From the NCBI GenBank assembly GCA_905182995.1, contig CAJJDP010000085.1:343442-407441 (forward strand): a DNA stretch of 64,000 nucleotides. The letters are read 5' to 3'. The notes under the pieces were generated by a model. That model was not told the origin of the DNA. It worked only from the letters and a program-made list of their open reading frames with translations, and did not search any database. This document shows positions 1 to 12,547 of this stretch, piece after piece. This stretch comes from Paramecium octaurelia. Taxonomy: Eukaryota; Ciliophora; Oligohymenophorea; Peniculida; Parameciidae. A program made the position numbers and the translations under genes. Within the stretch, counting starts at the first letter, position 1. Each line of letters starts with the position of its first letter.

Positions 1-270
1 CTTCCTATCTAAAAGAAAGGTTAATGGTTTGTCCAAAAATATCAATTAATTTCAGGCCTTCCTTACACTTTTAGATCATTAAATATTAAAATTATTTGAT
101 ATTGTTTAAAATGACTTATATTTATATAAGAGGATATTAATATAAGAACGAGTATTTCAAATAAAGTGTTGAATTAGACAATATTTATTTTTATTATATT
201 CCTTATAAATAAAATTACTAGTTATATATAAATTATTATCATATTGGTAGCAATATTTAAATTAATTAAA

Positions 271-546
271 ATGGTATGCGACAAATGTCAAGAGAAACTG
301 ACTAAATTGGCCACTCCTGATGTATGGGACAAAGACAACAAAAACAAAAAGCCTGGAATGATACTTCCATCATTCAATAAGAACAAATTTGATCCGATGG
401 GATAGAATAAATGTTAGAAATGTAAAAAAAGATAGGTTCAAAAAAATGAGAAATTCTGTCAGGAATGTGCTTACAAAGATGGCATTTGCAAGATGTGTGG
501 AGTGAAAGTCTTAGAGACTAAATTTTATAGATAATCAAATGTTTGA
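271..546 (+). CDS. CRIPT: CRIPT homologue (cysteine-rich PDZ-binding protein)
   Basis: Single-exon gene of 91 residues, close to the length of animal CRIPT. It opens MVCDKCQEKL and carries paired CxxC motifs (C3/C6, about C48/C51, C63/C66, C73/C76) with the family signatures NKFDPMGQNKC and CQECAYKDGICKMCG. The C-terminus ...YRQSNV keeps a class I PDZ-binding form (S-x-V), as in CRIPT. In animals CRIPT binds PSD-95 PDZ domains and has been linked to the minor spliceosome; in a ciliate an RNA-related role seems more likely than a synaptic one (inference). Several in-frame TAG/TAA codons fall where glutamine fits, which fixes the genetic code. The stop TGA lies only 12 bp from the stop of the convergent next gene. 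Confidence 0.95.
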
Positions 547-558
547 ATATTGGAATCA

Positions 559-2194
559 TCATTCCATGAAGTATTTTTAATCTTCCAATTCCTCATTATT
601 AACACTCTCCTCCTACTAGACTATGACTCTATCAAATGGTTTAGATCTAAACATAGGCTGTCTTCCAGTTTTCTTCTTACTGGGTTACATAATCTTTTCT
701 TGATTCGCTTTGATTCTTCTCTCCTCTTCCTGCTTTAACTTCAAGTTATTTGAATCCCTCTATTTAACTTTCCAATCTCTTTCACATTCTTATCTCTACA
801 TTTATTATACAAATTCTTACAAAGTTTTCAACTCTATCTGGTCTAAATGAACGAATCTGCTTCAATTGTCTCTCCAAATGTAATTCAATCTAAACCAAGA
901 TATCCAAAGTCTCTTTATTTTATAAATCGTGGACTCCCTAAATTTCATTAGGGAAGTTTTCGCAAACTTCGATTATTTATTTTCTTAGTTCTTTATGATC
1001 TTTCTTAGCATTCTTCTCTGTTCCTTTTAATTACAACGTCTTAATTTGTTAACTTACATTCTATATAGAGATTATATCACTTACTTCATAATTCTTTTTC
1101 AATTGCTCCTTGTTCTATTGTAATGTAAATACTTTATCATCAAGAGACTTTTTTATTTTATTAAATTTAGTTTTCAATTCTTCCAAGTTTTGCTCTGCAT
1201 CTTAAGTAGTTTAAATTAGAAATAAGTTCCTTTCTTCCAAATCATTAAATATCTCCACCAATTATGATGGTTATTTAAAATACATTTCATATTCATCTTC
1301 GAACTCCTCCAATTCATCTCTAATAAATATCAATTTGTATTTTATTACAGCTTTTTGTTGTCTACCATCTATTAAAATTGTTTATCTGTTAGTCCCTTGC
1401 TTTTAATTAATTCCTCCTTCAATCTATTCACTAATTATAAACGCTTCTTCTCCTTTGCATCATGCCACTCTTTCGGAGCCAACTTATCCAAAAATTTCTT
1501 ATGATCCATATAATTATTAACAGCTTCCTCATTCCTTGTTTTCTCTGCTCTTAAACTTGTTATCTTAATATTGATAGACTTGATCTCGGATTCCTTTGCT
1601 TTCTTCTCCTTCACTTCTTAATCTGCTTTCTATTCTGCATCTAATTTTTGTTATTTATTTGTATCCAAGTACTTTTAGAAATTCTCATTGTCTGTTTCCA
1701 ACATTTTCAAACTCTATTCCAATGCTTCCTTCTTCTCCTTTGACATCAACTTTAACTTGCCGATCTCCTCTTCAATTATACCGTGAGCCTTTGATACTAA
1801 AAACATTTCTTTCTTCTATTCCAAGAGTGTCACAATGGGTTCCTTTGAAACTCCCTTAGCTCTTTGTTTCTTTCTTTCCTAGATGATTTGCAATGCTTCA
1901 TTTATTATTTTCTTATCCTTATCATTATAAGCAGTTTTCGATTTAAATTTGTCATCAATTTAAGTTTCATATGACTAAAAAGTAATGCAAAATTTATACT
2001 TTGAAATGCTTTAACTAAGTTCTATTCGTAGCAGTTTTCTTATCCCAAATATGCATTTCCCCATTGTTTTAAGCTTCCTACTTTTTACGATCCTACTCTC
2101 TAAACAAAAACACTTCTTCGTCAGACGGATAACGAAATGGACTTTGAATGTCACTTTTATTCACCTTATGAATCTAAGGCAATTTCTCTGACAT
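559..2194 (-). CDS. CFAP100: CFAP100 / CCDC37 homologue (ciliary coiled-coil protein)
   Basis: 510 residues after removing four introns (1975..1999, 1320..1348, 1061..1084, 796..820); the length is then a multiple of three. The N-terminus (PFRYPSDEEVFLFREQDRKK) matches the NPF...D.DvF.LRdqErkK start of CFAP100/CCDC37. The central DUF4200-type coiled coil contains DHKKFLDKLAPKEW, matching the family's KdFLyKLsPKEW signature, and the C-terminus (GRQPMFRSKPF) matches the family's basic tail. CFAP100 (MIA1 in Chlamydomonas) belongs to the MIA complex that regulates inner-arm dynein f/I1 on the axoneme. Nearly the whole protein is predicted coiled coil. Its start lies 112 bp from the divergent gene at 2307, so the two may share a promoter region. 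Confidence 0.88.
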
Positions 2195-2306
2195 TTAATA
2201 TTATATTATTGATTTTATTCATTTGAATCTAATAAATTATCAGCATAATCATATTATATATATATATAATTTCCATATGAACAATTACCAAAAAATACTC
2301 TAAAAT

Positions 2307-4025
2307 ATGTCATTGATGGCACTGTACCTACAGCCTCCCTAAACAATCAAATACTATATAGATGAAAAATTAAAAGGTAAACTCGCTCTAAGAAATAGAG
2401 TTGAACTCTGGATAAATTTCAAGCCACGAAACAGAAGAATTAAACGAATTTAAAAAAAGATTGGTGGATTTTTGGACCCTGCATCATCAAAATACAGAGC
2501 AAAACTAATCCAAATAGAGTCACAAATTAATCAAAATGTGGGATCTCAAGTTTGAGGAAATTTAGGAATTTTAAGCCTTCAAATCATAATTTGAGCTTGA
2601 ATTAATGCATTTATGCAACTATTAGCAAGATCAAACTTTAAGAGAAATTACCTAAAAGAATTTCATTGAAGTTGTTTGTGAGAATAAAAATTTATAAAAG
2701 CAATTAGAATAATTAACTAGCTCAAACAAGCTTTTAGAAGGATAAAATAAAATGCTAGAGAAACAAATAGCCGAACTCAAAAGTGAAATCAAGGATCTTA
2801 AAAATTAGATAAACTCTAATACACTCTTTTATAAGGAGAGTTAAGACTTGCAGTAGGCTAAAGTAGATAAAGTTAAATTGGAATAATACAATTAAGACCT
2901 ATAGAAAGAAATCCGGAAATTGTAGGATGTAAATTATTTCGATTATAATTAGGAAATAGAACTTGATAAACAACATCTCCTATAGAATTAAGTTAGGCTA
3001 TTGGAACAAAAGATGAAGACTTAAGCTGAATAGTTGGTTTAAGCAAATGCAGAAATTAAATAATATACAAATGAAATTTAACAATTGAAAGTCAAGAATT
3101 CAAAGATTATCAACTGTAATTTTGAATCTTTTGGAATAAGGAGTATTCCTGTATTCAATGGTGTGCAGTCCTATTTATATGTTACAATGTATTTATTGGA
3201 ATTAATCACTCCTTTGAGTCAAATTCTAGTGGTTAATGAGAAAGTAAGTGCATTGTTATCTCAATTTATAAAATACATTAGAAAAGAAAATGACTAGATT
3301 TAATCTTCAACAGCCACTTAATTATAGGATTTTATCAAGATTTAAAATTAAAATGATAACAAGGTTAATGATTTTTTATTTTCTATAATCGATCATTTAA
3401 CGAAAGAAGTAATTAAAAATGAAAAGGAAAAATCATAAATTGCATCCATTATTCAGACTGATGACTCTCCGATTTTTGATATGTTTTTCTTCTTATAACG
3501 TTTATTTCCAATTAATGTAGAAAGTAAGACTTAATAAAATAATTAGTTTTGCCAAATGAAGTCCCACTAATTAATAGCATCAAATATGTGAGATATTTCG
3601 ATACAATCATTACACCATAAGGAGAGTTTTCAAAATATCTGAATGACTTGATTAAATTGGAAGGTCAGGAAAATAAGATAGATGACAACGAGGCACCAGA
3701 TTTCAATTTCATTATATTTCCTTAAATTTTAATTTTCAACACTTCCGAATTATCACTATAAAAAGCAGACATTAAGATTTCTTTGATTATACCCAGTAGA
3801 TCTTTGAATCCTGAATAAGTTGATAGTCAATATTAATTAATTAGCATGATACATTGGATTTAAGAGGGTAATTAAGTAAATTATTGGATTACTCTATGTA
3901 AAAATAAGACTTGGGTTGAAATCAAATAGGAAAACGCATAGATCGTTGATATTAATTCAATATTAACATTCTAATCACCTCATAATGACAAGGAATTATT
4001 AATCTATGAGAAGGTAAAAATATGA
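2307..4025 (+). CDS. Coiled-coil protein with degenerate ubiquitin-hydrolase (USP)-like C-terminal half
   Basis: 557 residues after removing introns 2377..2398 and 3524..3546. The first intron is required: without it a TGA interrupts the frame near 2555. The N-terminal half is coiled coil rich in Q, E and K (about residues 60-250). The C-terminal half starts FGIRSIPVFNGVQSYLY, which sits where USPs have their Cys box but has no cysteine. It ends with a region spaced like a USP His box (NQVNYWITLCKNKTWVEI) and a terminal ELLIYEKV resembling the USP AY.LFYer ending. I infer a divergent, non-catalytic UCH-fold domain; the similarity is weak and it could be an unrelated ciliate family. The gene converges on the SHIPPO gene with 53 bp between stops. 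Confidence 0.55.
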
Positions 4026-4078
4026 AACTAAATTATTCTGCAATGAGATCTATATAATCAATATATCATAAAAATTAA

Positions 4079-5762
4079 TCAAAAGTCTGATAGTAATTTA
4101 TTATAATGTGTATTGAAACTATTTATTTTCCAATTGTTGGATTCAACCTGATATTTTCCCACTCCAGGTGTGAATTATTTCTTGAGATATGCGAGACGAG
4201 GTTATTAAGATTTAAAAGGAGCAGTTATTTGTTTAAATGATCCAGATGGACATTATGTTTGTTCGGTAAAGGACATACTTTAGATCATTTCCTTGTTTTC
4301 TTTAAACCTGGGTTCAGCACAATCGAATCCTGGCTTCTACACATCTATTTTTTATAGATTCTTTAAGAATTTTAACTACTTTTGCATTCTATATCCAATA
4401 GTTTATTGATCCAATTTATATTGCCCAATCTCTGGACCAGAGCTCCTATTTACAGAATCTCGTTTAGAAGAGGATCTAAAACAAGAACTAACGGCTCTAT
4501 TTTTCTCTCCTCTGGTAATATCATAGCTTCCTGGTCCAGCCTTACAAAGAGGAGGTTTATCATAAAATCTTTTCTCTTTGCCTCCCAATTATCCATTAAT
4601 CCCTCTGTCTTACTTTCGAATCAAATCTGTATAAAGATCATTTTGTAGGTAGTATGCTGCTGGCCCGGGCATTTATTCTTCCGAGGATAATAGATCCCCT
4701 TTGCCTGTCGAACTCAAAAATGTGGCATTAGTATAATTTTTCCTTTTTAATTATTTATCAAATGAAGAGTTTTCGATTTTGTAATCTCCAGGACCAACAG
4801 AGGATTCCTTTATCTCCTTGAATCGCTCTAAGGAAGAACCGAAAAACTGGTATTCCTAGGCTTTCTTTTGAATTTTGATTGATACTCTACAATCATTATA
4901 TTAGCCAGGTCCTGGAGAGTATTAATCTTTGTAGTTAATTTGTTTCATTAAACCTGCATTAATTTCTCTATTGGTTTTATAAATCAATTTGTCATAGTAT
5001 GATCTAACAGTTTCAGATAGAAAAGCAGGACATCTATTTTTCTTCTTTTTTTCCTCAGCAATATTATATTTGCCAGGTCCTAGATCTGTAGATTGTTCTT
5101 ATTAAAATCGAGGCTAGTTACTTTTGTTCCAAGAGATTCCTTTGGCTTACTTAGTCTATGGAATGTCATAAGTGTATGGACCAACATCTTTGATCTTCTT
5201 TTACTCTTAAAGTATTTTTTGATGTTAAGCCAAAGTTTCAATATCTTCATAAACCATTCCAATTTATGTTTTGGGTTCAGGTATAGAGTTGATGCGTCTT
5301 CTGTGATTTTAATTTCTAATATCGTCTAGTTGTTAATTTTGAAACAAATAAGCTTGTTTGTTTTGAGACTTATCCTTAAGAGTATCATAATGACCTGGAC
5401 CAGGGATCTGGTTTAGTTTTATAAAATACATCTTTGACTTTTTTGTTATCTTAAAATCTCTCAATTCCACTCTTGAAGGAACTACTTCCGTTACCTTAAA
5501 CTTTGACTATGATGGTGCTTTTATTCAAGTATGCTTGAACTCCTGAATCACCCATGTTTTGTTAAACTTCATATTAACCTGGACCAGGAAAAAATGCTTT
5601 TTATTTGTTTGCTATCTCTACTTATCTCTTTCCAGTTGTGAGAAAAGGAGCATAAGAATTTTTGATCTGCTGATCAGGAATTTGATACACTCCAGGACCT
5701 AAATGAGGGTAGGGATCTTTTGTTTATGTCAATCCTCTATCTTCTTCAGATAAAAAAGCCAT
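4079..5762 (-). CDS. Sperm-tail PG-rich (SHIPPO/STPGR) repeat protein
   Basis: 549 residues with one intron (5507..5540, 34 nt, donor GTT, the longest intron in the window). About eleven SHIPPO-type repeats are spread through the protein, recognised by P-G-P-G-x-Y cores: LGPGVYQI, FPGPGQYEV, IPGPGHYDT, LGPGKYNI, SPGPGQYND, VGPGDYKI, AGPGSYDI, TPGVGKYQV and weaker copies such as MPGPAAYYL. In other eukaryotes such proteins (ODF3/CIMAP, STPG) line the lumen or surface of stable microtubules in cilia and sperm tails, so an axonemal or cortical microtubule role is likely. No signal peptide or membrane segment is seen. The intron is inferred from the frame change only; its GTT donor is atypical. 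Confidence 0.88.
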
Positions 5763-6548
5763 TAGTATATTAATAAATTTTATAATTCAGTTGAAAGATT
5801 ATAATCATTTTTCAAGAATGTGAAATAGAATGGGATGCTAGAATCCTCAAGTTAAATCTCTATGCATTATGGTATTTAATATATTTTTGCTTAACCTACG
5901 GTGGGTAGTTTTGGTTGAAGGTTACGATCTGCAAAATAAGAAAATAATATTAATCTATGCATTGTAATTAAAGAATACAAATATTATTATTATGACCCAT
6001 CCTCAAAGCATAAAATTTACAAAATATGCATATATATATTTTTGAAATTAATCAAAATAATTATAAATAAGCAATTCCGCATTTTGTTCATTCTTTATGT
6101 TAAATATTTTGAATCGATTTTAAAATGATATAGTGTCTTTAAAAAAGACATATAAAAATTAAAAATGCTCCTTCTTCACCGTCAAAGTATAACTAAAGAC
6201 TTTTGAATCAGTGTATGATATACTGGAGACATAATGTAATAAATTTAGGAAGATAAATTTTAAAATAAATGAGTTCCATATTTTAATAGATATGTAGTAT
6301 TGAAGTGGAAGGTTGCATAAATATATGAAGAAACTTTGTTGAGACTATGAGGACTCTAAGTATAATTGGTGAAGGAATTGGAAGGAGAAAGAATTTTGAA
6401 ATAAAAAAATTGTAGATAGGACAGGGTGAAATTTTATTAGATGAGATCGGAAATAGATTTATATAGTTTAAAAGATAGTATTATGGATTTCATTACTATA
6501 AATACGGATTATTTGAAGTGAATAGAGATATTATTAAAAATAAAAAAA
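5763..6548. other. Intergenic region, 786 bp
   Basis: AT-rich spacer between two divergent genes, with (AT)n runs near 6031-6042. I see no open frame with protein-like composition and no tRNA-like fold. It presumably holds the promoters of the SHIPPO gene and of the cysteine-rich protein gene. Confidence 0.5.
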
Positions 6549-9500
6549 ATGAGAACAAAGATTTTGCTCACAATTTTGTTCTTCAGCTAGCTGCTATCAC
6601 TTGGTTTAGCTATCGACTACACAGTGAACCCTGTAAATCCTGCATAAGGTGCAAATACAGCGGCTTAGGCTTAACCAAGTAATACAGGAGTATGCAACAA
6701 TGGTATGCATTATGATGATTATTCATTTTAGGATTTGGATGGAATGGCTAAGTATGTGTGCCATGTATGTAAGTGAAAAATGGATATTGCACGTGCACAA
6801 AGTATGGTGGCTGCGATACAAAAGTATGCGATTCTTCAATACCAACATGCTAAGTATTGACGAATGGATAAAACTCGTATGCATTATGTTCTTATTCTTA
6901 GATACATATTATTGAGAGCAACAGGATGTAGTACTTATGCTTGGGGTGATTCAAATACATCTGTAATTTGTACATAATGTGCAACTGGATATTTCTTGGT
7001 TGGTATGATATTTAATGAATATTCAAAGCTGGAATATGTGTTCAATCAAACAATTGTGCTTAGATGAACTTAGTAACAGGTACTTGTGATACTTGTGTGG
7101 ATGGTTATTATTTCACTCAAAATTTCCAGTTGTAAACTTTGCAATCATGGGATTACTTCCTAAATATCAATTAAGTTATTTGCAATAAATGTCTCGATAA
7201 CTGTAAGATATGTACATCAGGGTATCAATATAATTTTATATTTAACATAGTTATACTTGTGTTCAATGTAATGATTAATACTATTGGAGTCCCACATAAT
7301 CCAAGTCTGCTTTGTCCAGTTCTCAGAACGATGCTAATGCTGGATAGTGTTTGGCTTGTAGTGCAAATATAACCAATTGTATAAAATGCTAGAACTCAAC
7401 AGTATGTGACAAATGTTAAGATGGATATTATTACACTGCCGCATCAGATTAAACTAATAAAGACACTTGCACCAAATGTATGGACCATTGCTTGTCTTGT
7501 TCAAATTCAGATACATGTGATACTTGTGACACTGTCAATAACTATATCTATTTACAAACAACTAACTAAAATGTAAGTTATTTATCATAATATTTAGTCA
7601 TGTGCTCTATGTACTAGTATCTCAGGATGTTAAACATGCTCTACTTAAGGTGGTCAATTGACATGTACTGCCTGTTCAACTGGCTATGTGTTTGATTCAA
7701 ATAATGTTTGCTAAAAATGTGATGTTAATTGTGCTTCCAACTAATGTTCTTATACTAATAATCAAGTCTAATGTAGCAATTGTGTTTAATACTACGTATT
7801 GAAATCAAGCACAAGCTGCGTTGCATGTCCAAATGGATGTTAATCTTGTTCATACAGTGATTAAGCTTAAACATAAATAACATGTGGATAATGCTTTGAT
7901 ACTTACTATAAAGATGATAACGGCGCATGTTTACTATGTTCTTCATAAATAACCAATTGTTAAAAGTGTAGTTACAATAGTTAAAATAATCCAAGTGTAA
8001 CTTGCTCATCATGTTCAACAAATACTAAACTTACTAACGATTCATTATAGTGTCAGTCAGCTCCAGCAAATTGTCTTAGTTATACAGTGACAAGTTCAAC
8101 AAATACAGCTTAATGTAGTACTTGTGCAGATACCTATTACTTGGATGGTGGTGCATGTTTAACTTGTACTTCAGCTTCAGTTGATGTAAACGCCTTAAGA
8201 TGTTCAAAGGCCAACGGCACAATTACTGTTATTTAATGCTAGAATGGATATTTCTTATTTAATAATGCTTGTGTATCAGCCAAAGAATAGAACACTTAAG
8301 CTACTAATCTGACATTAGAAACTTGCCTAACAATTGCTACTGGTAAATAATGCGCATCTTGTTTGCCAGCCGCTTTGGGAACAAATCCTCCTTAAAATGG
8401 AGTATGTTCTTATTGCAACTGTAGTTCAAATAAGGGTGATTGTACACCAACAGTTAATGGAGCAAATTCTAGTGTGACATGTTCACCTAATCCAACTTGT
8501 TTACCAGGTTTTTACCTTAATGGATAATCCTGTCTTCCATGTCAATCAACAGCAGGTAATATTACCGGGTAGGAAACCTGTTGTGGTCTTGGATTAATTT
8601 TTAAATCTGGAGCACCTAATAGCTGTACTCCATAAGGTGCAACTGGAAAGTAATAACTATTGGCATCAAATGCAAGTGGTTACACTTGTGATATTGGCTA
8701 TTATTATAACACTAACAACAAAGCATGTGAGACTTGCATAAGCAATTGTGATTCTTGTGCCGATGCTACCACATGCAAAACATGTTCTCTCAACTATACA
8801 TTACTCAAAACTAGTAATGGTGTATCTTGTGTGTTGATCAAGTGTCTTGTAGTTGATTCTACTAAAGGATGCACTGCTTGCTAATATGGATTCTATTTAT
8901 AAAATATCAATGGCATTGGATATTGCTTGTAATGTTTATCTCCATTAACTAATGTAATATCTAAATTTATTTTCTATTAGTCAATTTGCAGAGCCTATTC
9001 CAATTAAGCTCCTAATGTTACAGTTACACCTGCAGCTTCAGTAGCAGTATCATCCAATCCATCCTATGTTTGTGCCAATGGATATTATTGGAATAGTTAA
9101 TACTGTTCTCCATGCAAGGCAGTGTCAACTACTGGTAAAAATACTTCTCCAAATGGATATTGTATATGCTCAACCTACATGGACTGCACATCTATTGTTT
9201 GCAATACAGGATATGCTTTAGTTTAAAAGTATAAGATATTATTTATTCATTAGCACATGCCAAGAAATTCCAAAGGGATGTTCTACATATGTAATTAGTA
9301 ATGACGGTACTACTTTAATATGTACTGCATGCACTGCCTCATATTCACTTATTTCAAATATTTGTGTACCAAGTCAAAATTGTCAATAATTCAGTACTAC
9401 AACTGGTAATTGTTCTTAATGTGCCTCTGGATACTACTTGAATTGGTAGTATAACTCTTTTGTTTCATAAGTCTCAACTGACGCAAATCCATACTTCAAT

Positions 9501-11019
9501 AATTTCCCATCTTAATGTTCAGCCTGCACTATTTCTAATTGTATGACATGTACTGGTCCAACAGTTTGTACTACTTGTCAAACAGGATACTTCTGGCAAA
9601 CATCATAATATCTTTAATAACCATCAAATGGATCATAAGGAAGTTGCCAACCATGCATGTAAGGGTGTTAAACTTGTTCAAATAATCAATCATGCTAAAC
9701 TTGTTTCTCAGGATATTATATGGTCTACCCATATTCAGGAATCAACTATTGCTAACTTTGTTCAACTGTTGCTGCAATATCAAATTGTTTGACTTGTGAT
9801 ACTTCCTAAACCGCTCCACATGCTTAATCATTAGTCCCAACTTGCAGATCATGCCCTTCTGGATATTACTTATATAGCGGAAAATGCGTCATATGTTCTG
9901 GTGGATGCTTAGCTTGTGATGCTGATAACAGTTGCACATAATGTGTCTCCTAAGGATATGCTTATGATTAAACTAATAAGAAATGCGTCGCTTGTTCTAC
10001 AATTACAGGATGTACTTCATGCTCCTACAGTGGAACCCAGTTAAATTGTTCAGCTTGTGCAGATACTTATTATCGTAACACCAACAATAACATTACAACC
10101 TGTTCATTGTGCAGCTCAGTAGCTGGTAAGAACTATTTAAGATGTGTTTCATCAACAAGTCCAACACAATGTTAAGATAATTACTATTTGAATGGATCAA
10201 GTTGTTTGGCTTAAACCAACAACAAATGCTTAACCTATGATGGCTCTTCAGGTTGCACATCTTGTGTTACTGGGTACATTATCGTTGGTAATTCATGTTA
10301 ATTATGTACATCAACAAATGCTCAATGTGTGAAATGTCAAGTCATCGCCAACACTGGATCAAGTCAATCTGCTTCCTTATAATGTGCTGCCTGCACAACT
10401 GGATATTATTTGACCACATCATTTGGATGCACAGCCTGTCCCAATGTCAAAGGATGCGAAGCTTGTAATTCTGCTGGTTGTTAAATCTGTTCCTCTGGTT
10501 ACTATCCAACTGCAGTTACAACTGATTCCAATAATTCCACTGGTACAACAACCTCCAATAACACTGTCACTTGTAACAATTGTGTCAGCAACTGTTCTAT
10601 TTGTTAATAAGCTAATGTAATACAATTTACTTATTTTTAGTCTTGTACCAAATGTGCTGATGGCTACTTCCTTGTTACTACCACTTCCTCTGGAACTACA
10701 TCAGTCACTACCAGTAGTTGCTTTGCATGTCAACCAGAATGTCAAACTTGTGTCGCTCCAGGCACTACTTGCACATCCTGCATAGCTGGCTATGTGTTCT
10801 AGAATGGAGGTTGCGTCACTTTAACATAAGCTAATTGTTACTCCGTTGGAACCAATGGTTGTGATATTTGTAAATATGGCTACTATTTAAATAATGGAGT
10901 TTGTTACTAATGTCTAAACCCATAAGCAGATGTATTAATTATTTTCATTTTTTTAGTTTCTATGTACAAATCCAGTAGACAACCTTTTAACATCAGCAAC
11001 AACAACATAATAGTAATGA
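6549..11019 (+). CDS. Large secreted cysteine-rich repeat protein (furin/growth-factor-receptor-like repeats)
   Basis: 1411 residues after removing nine introns (6703..6731, 6877..6901, 7003..7028, 7222..7250, 7573..7597, 8954..8980, 9229..9253, 10617..10640, 10932..10956). The spliced length is exactly divisible by three. A clear signal peptide (MRTKILLTILFFSQLLSLGLA) leads into dozens of repeats of the form C-x2-C...GYY...C-x2-C, typical of ciliate furin-like / growth-factor-receptor cysteine-rich proteins. The pattern also recalls Paramecium surface antigens. However, the C-terminus (...VDNLLTSATTTQQQ) has no hydrophobic tail for a GPI anchor and no membrane segment, so as modelled the protein would be secreted. 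Intron 7003..7028 ends in AAG instead of TAG and is the weakest junction. Confidence 0.85.
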
Positions 11020-11087
11020 TGAATTAAAATCATAATCATAATCAAAATAATTATATTTTATTTCCAATATAGATATAGATATATATC

Positions 11088-11341
11088 TCATGATTTCTCC
11101 TCAAAAATCACACGCGAAGGCTTTGGGTTCTATATCCAATTATGTCTGTATAAAGTCGTTCTCTAACTTCCTGCGATTTAACTAAAATTCAATCTAATTA
11201 TTACCTCTCTGCAGCAATATACCAAATCGCTGAAACAGTCAAAATATTCAACTTTCCTATTCTATTTGTCCAATACCATCCTCTTTATGCGTAGTAAACA
11301 ACTGCGCTGTTCTAAAATCGTGCAATTAAACTTGAATTCAT
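11088..11341 (-). CDS. Small unknown protein, 76 aa
   Basis: 76 residues in two exons; the intron 11182..11204 (23 nt, GTA...TAG) restores the frame. It opens MNSSLIARFQNSAVVYY and has one hydrophobic stretch (about residues 34-46, ILTVSAIWYIAAE) followed by a basic, Arg/Pro-containing tail (NPKPSRVIFEEKS). The aromatic- and Arg-rich N-terminus plus one short membrane-like segment would suit a small mitochondrial inner-membrane subunit, but I do not recognise a family. Support is the canonical intron and the exact frame closure. Confidence 0.55.
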
Positions 11342-12547
11342 TATAATTTTATATTAATAATAATAATATTTATTTATTTCTCTACTCTCTACATTTTGAT
11401 CCATTTGCTGTCCAATTTTCAAAATTTAATTTAAAAAATATTGCATCATCTAATTAGACTTACATCAACCAAATTTCCCTTCACTTTAGTACTCTTTAAT
11501 TAATAAATTTCTTCCTTACTTCATTGATTGATTGTAATTTAAACAGTGATAAATTTAATTTAGAAAATCAATAATATAATATGATGATTGAAAGAACTAA
11601 CAAAAAAAATAAGCTTTGTATTTAAGTTATAAATGGAATACCCTAATAATTATAATTTGAGTATAAAATAAGAATTATTTTGAAAAAATAGAATATTACA
11701 AATAAAAAAATCTAAAATATTTTAAAAAGTGTGAAATTTAAGAAACAAAATTTAGCGCCATTTTGTTAATATAATTAATTTTATCATAGAATTGCCATCG
11801 TGTTCAGTTCTGCAATGACTAAATATCATCTTAAATTCATTATTTGATTTGTAGTAGCTGATTTTTCCAAATTATCAACATAATTATATTTTTTACAATT
11901 TTTGATAAAAATCTTAGAGTTTTATCATCAATTTTGAATCTGATTTTTAATTTCTAGAATTAGATATCAATAAAATTTTAAATGTATTTATTAAACTACA
12001 GTCGGGCTTATTCATGTTAGATAAAGATCATTTCCAAAATAGTTGATACTGCTTAATCCAATTTTTTAGGTAGAATCAATTATTATTTTGAAAAAAATAA
12101 CAAAATAATTCTAAATACGAACAACAACTTGCTCCTAATGCATTCAAGAATGGGAGGGGAAATTACAAGCAACAAAACACATTTGAATAACCTTCTTTCT
12201 CTAAATATAAAAAGAAATATTAATATATACTGGTGTCCTTCTTAAAATAATAAAGGAGTTTACAAAGGCCTCTTAGTTTGATGGTACTTTCATTCTTTTC
12301 TATCGACAATGGCAGTCGCCTATAAACTATATCGCATAATCATTTTAAACTTAACATTACTGATCAGAATAAGTATTTGAGAATTTTATATATGAATATA
12401 AATGACCTATTATGTATAATTACAGCAAAAGTGAACCTATGCAAAGACCAATAAGAAGTTTACAATAACATAATTATGGAATATATTTGTGTAGGTAATT
12501 GATATATTGGAAAAAATCATGAGGTTTTTCATTATTTAAATTTTTTG
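11342..12547. other. Gene-poor AT-rich region, 1.2 kb
   Basis: Very AT-rich, with short homopolymer runs and no convincing coding signal in either direction. A short open stretch on the minus strand around 11450-11535 may be 5' leader of the 76-aa gene. Nothing resembling a structured RNA was noticed. Confidence 0.4.

Noticed and set aside
936-953. CCCTAA/TTAGGG as a telomere-like repeat
   Set aside because: Single inverted copy within a coding exon; Paramecium telomeres use G4T2/G3T3 repeats, and no array is present.
5890-5935. Possible tRNA- or snoRNA-like element in the spacer near the SHIPPO gene start
   Set aside because: No acceptor/T-stem pairing or conserved GTTCRA box could be found.
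10419-10625. Overlapping open frames on both strands within the cysteine-rich gene
   Set aside because: Shadows of the real frame, which carries regular CxxC spacing and consistent introns; the other frames lack any repeat logic.
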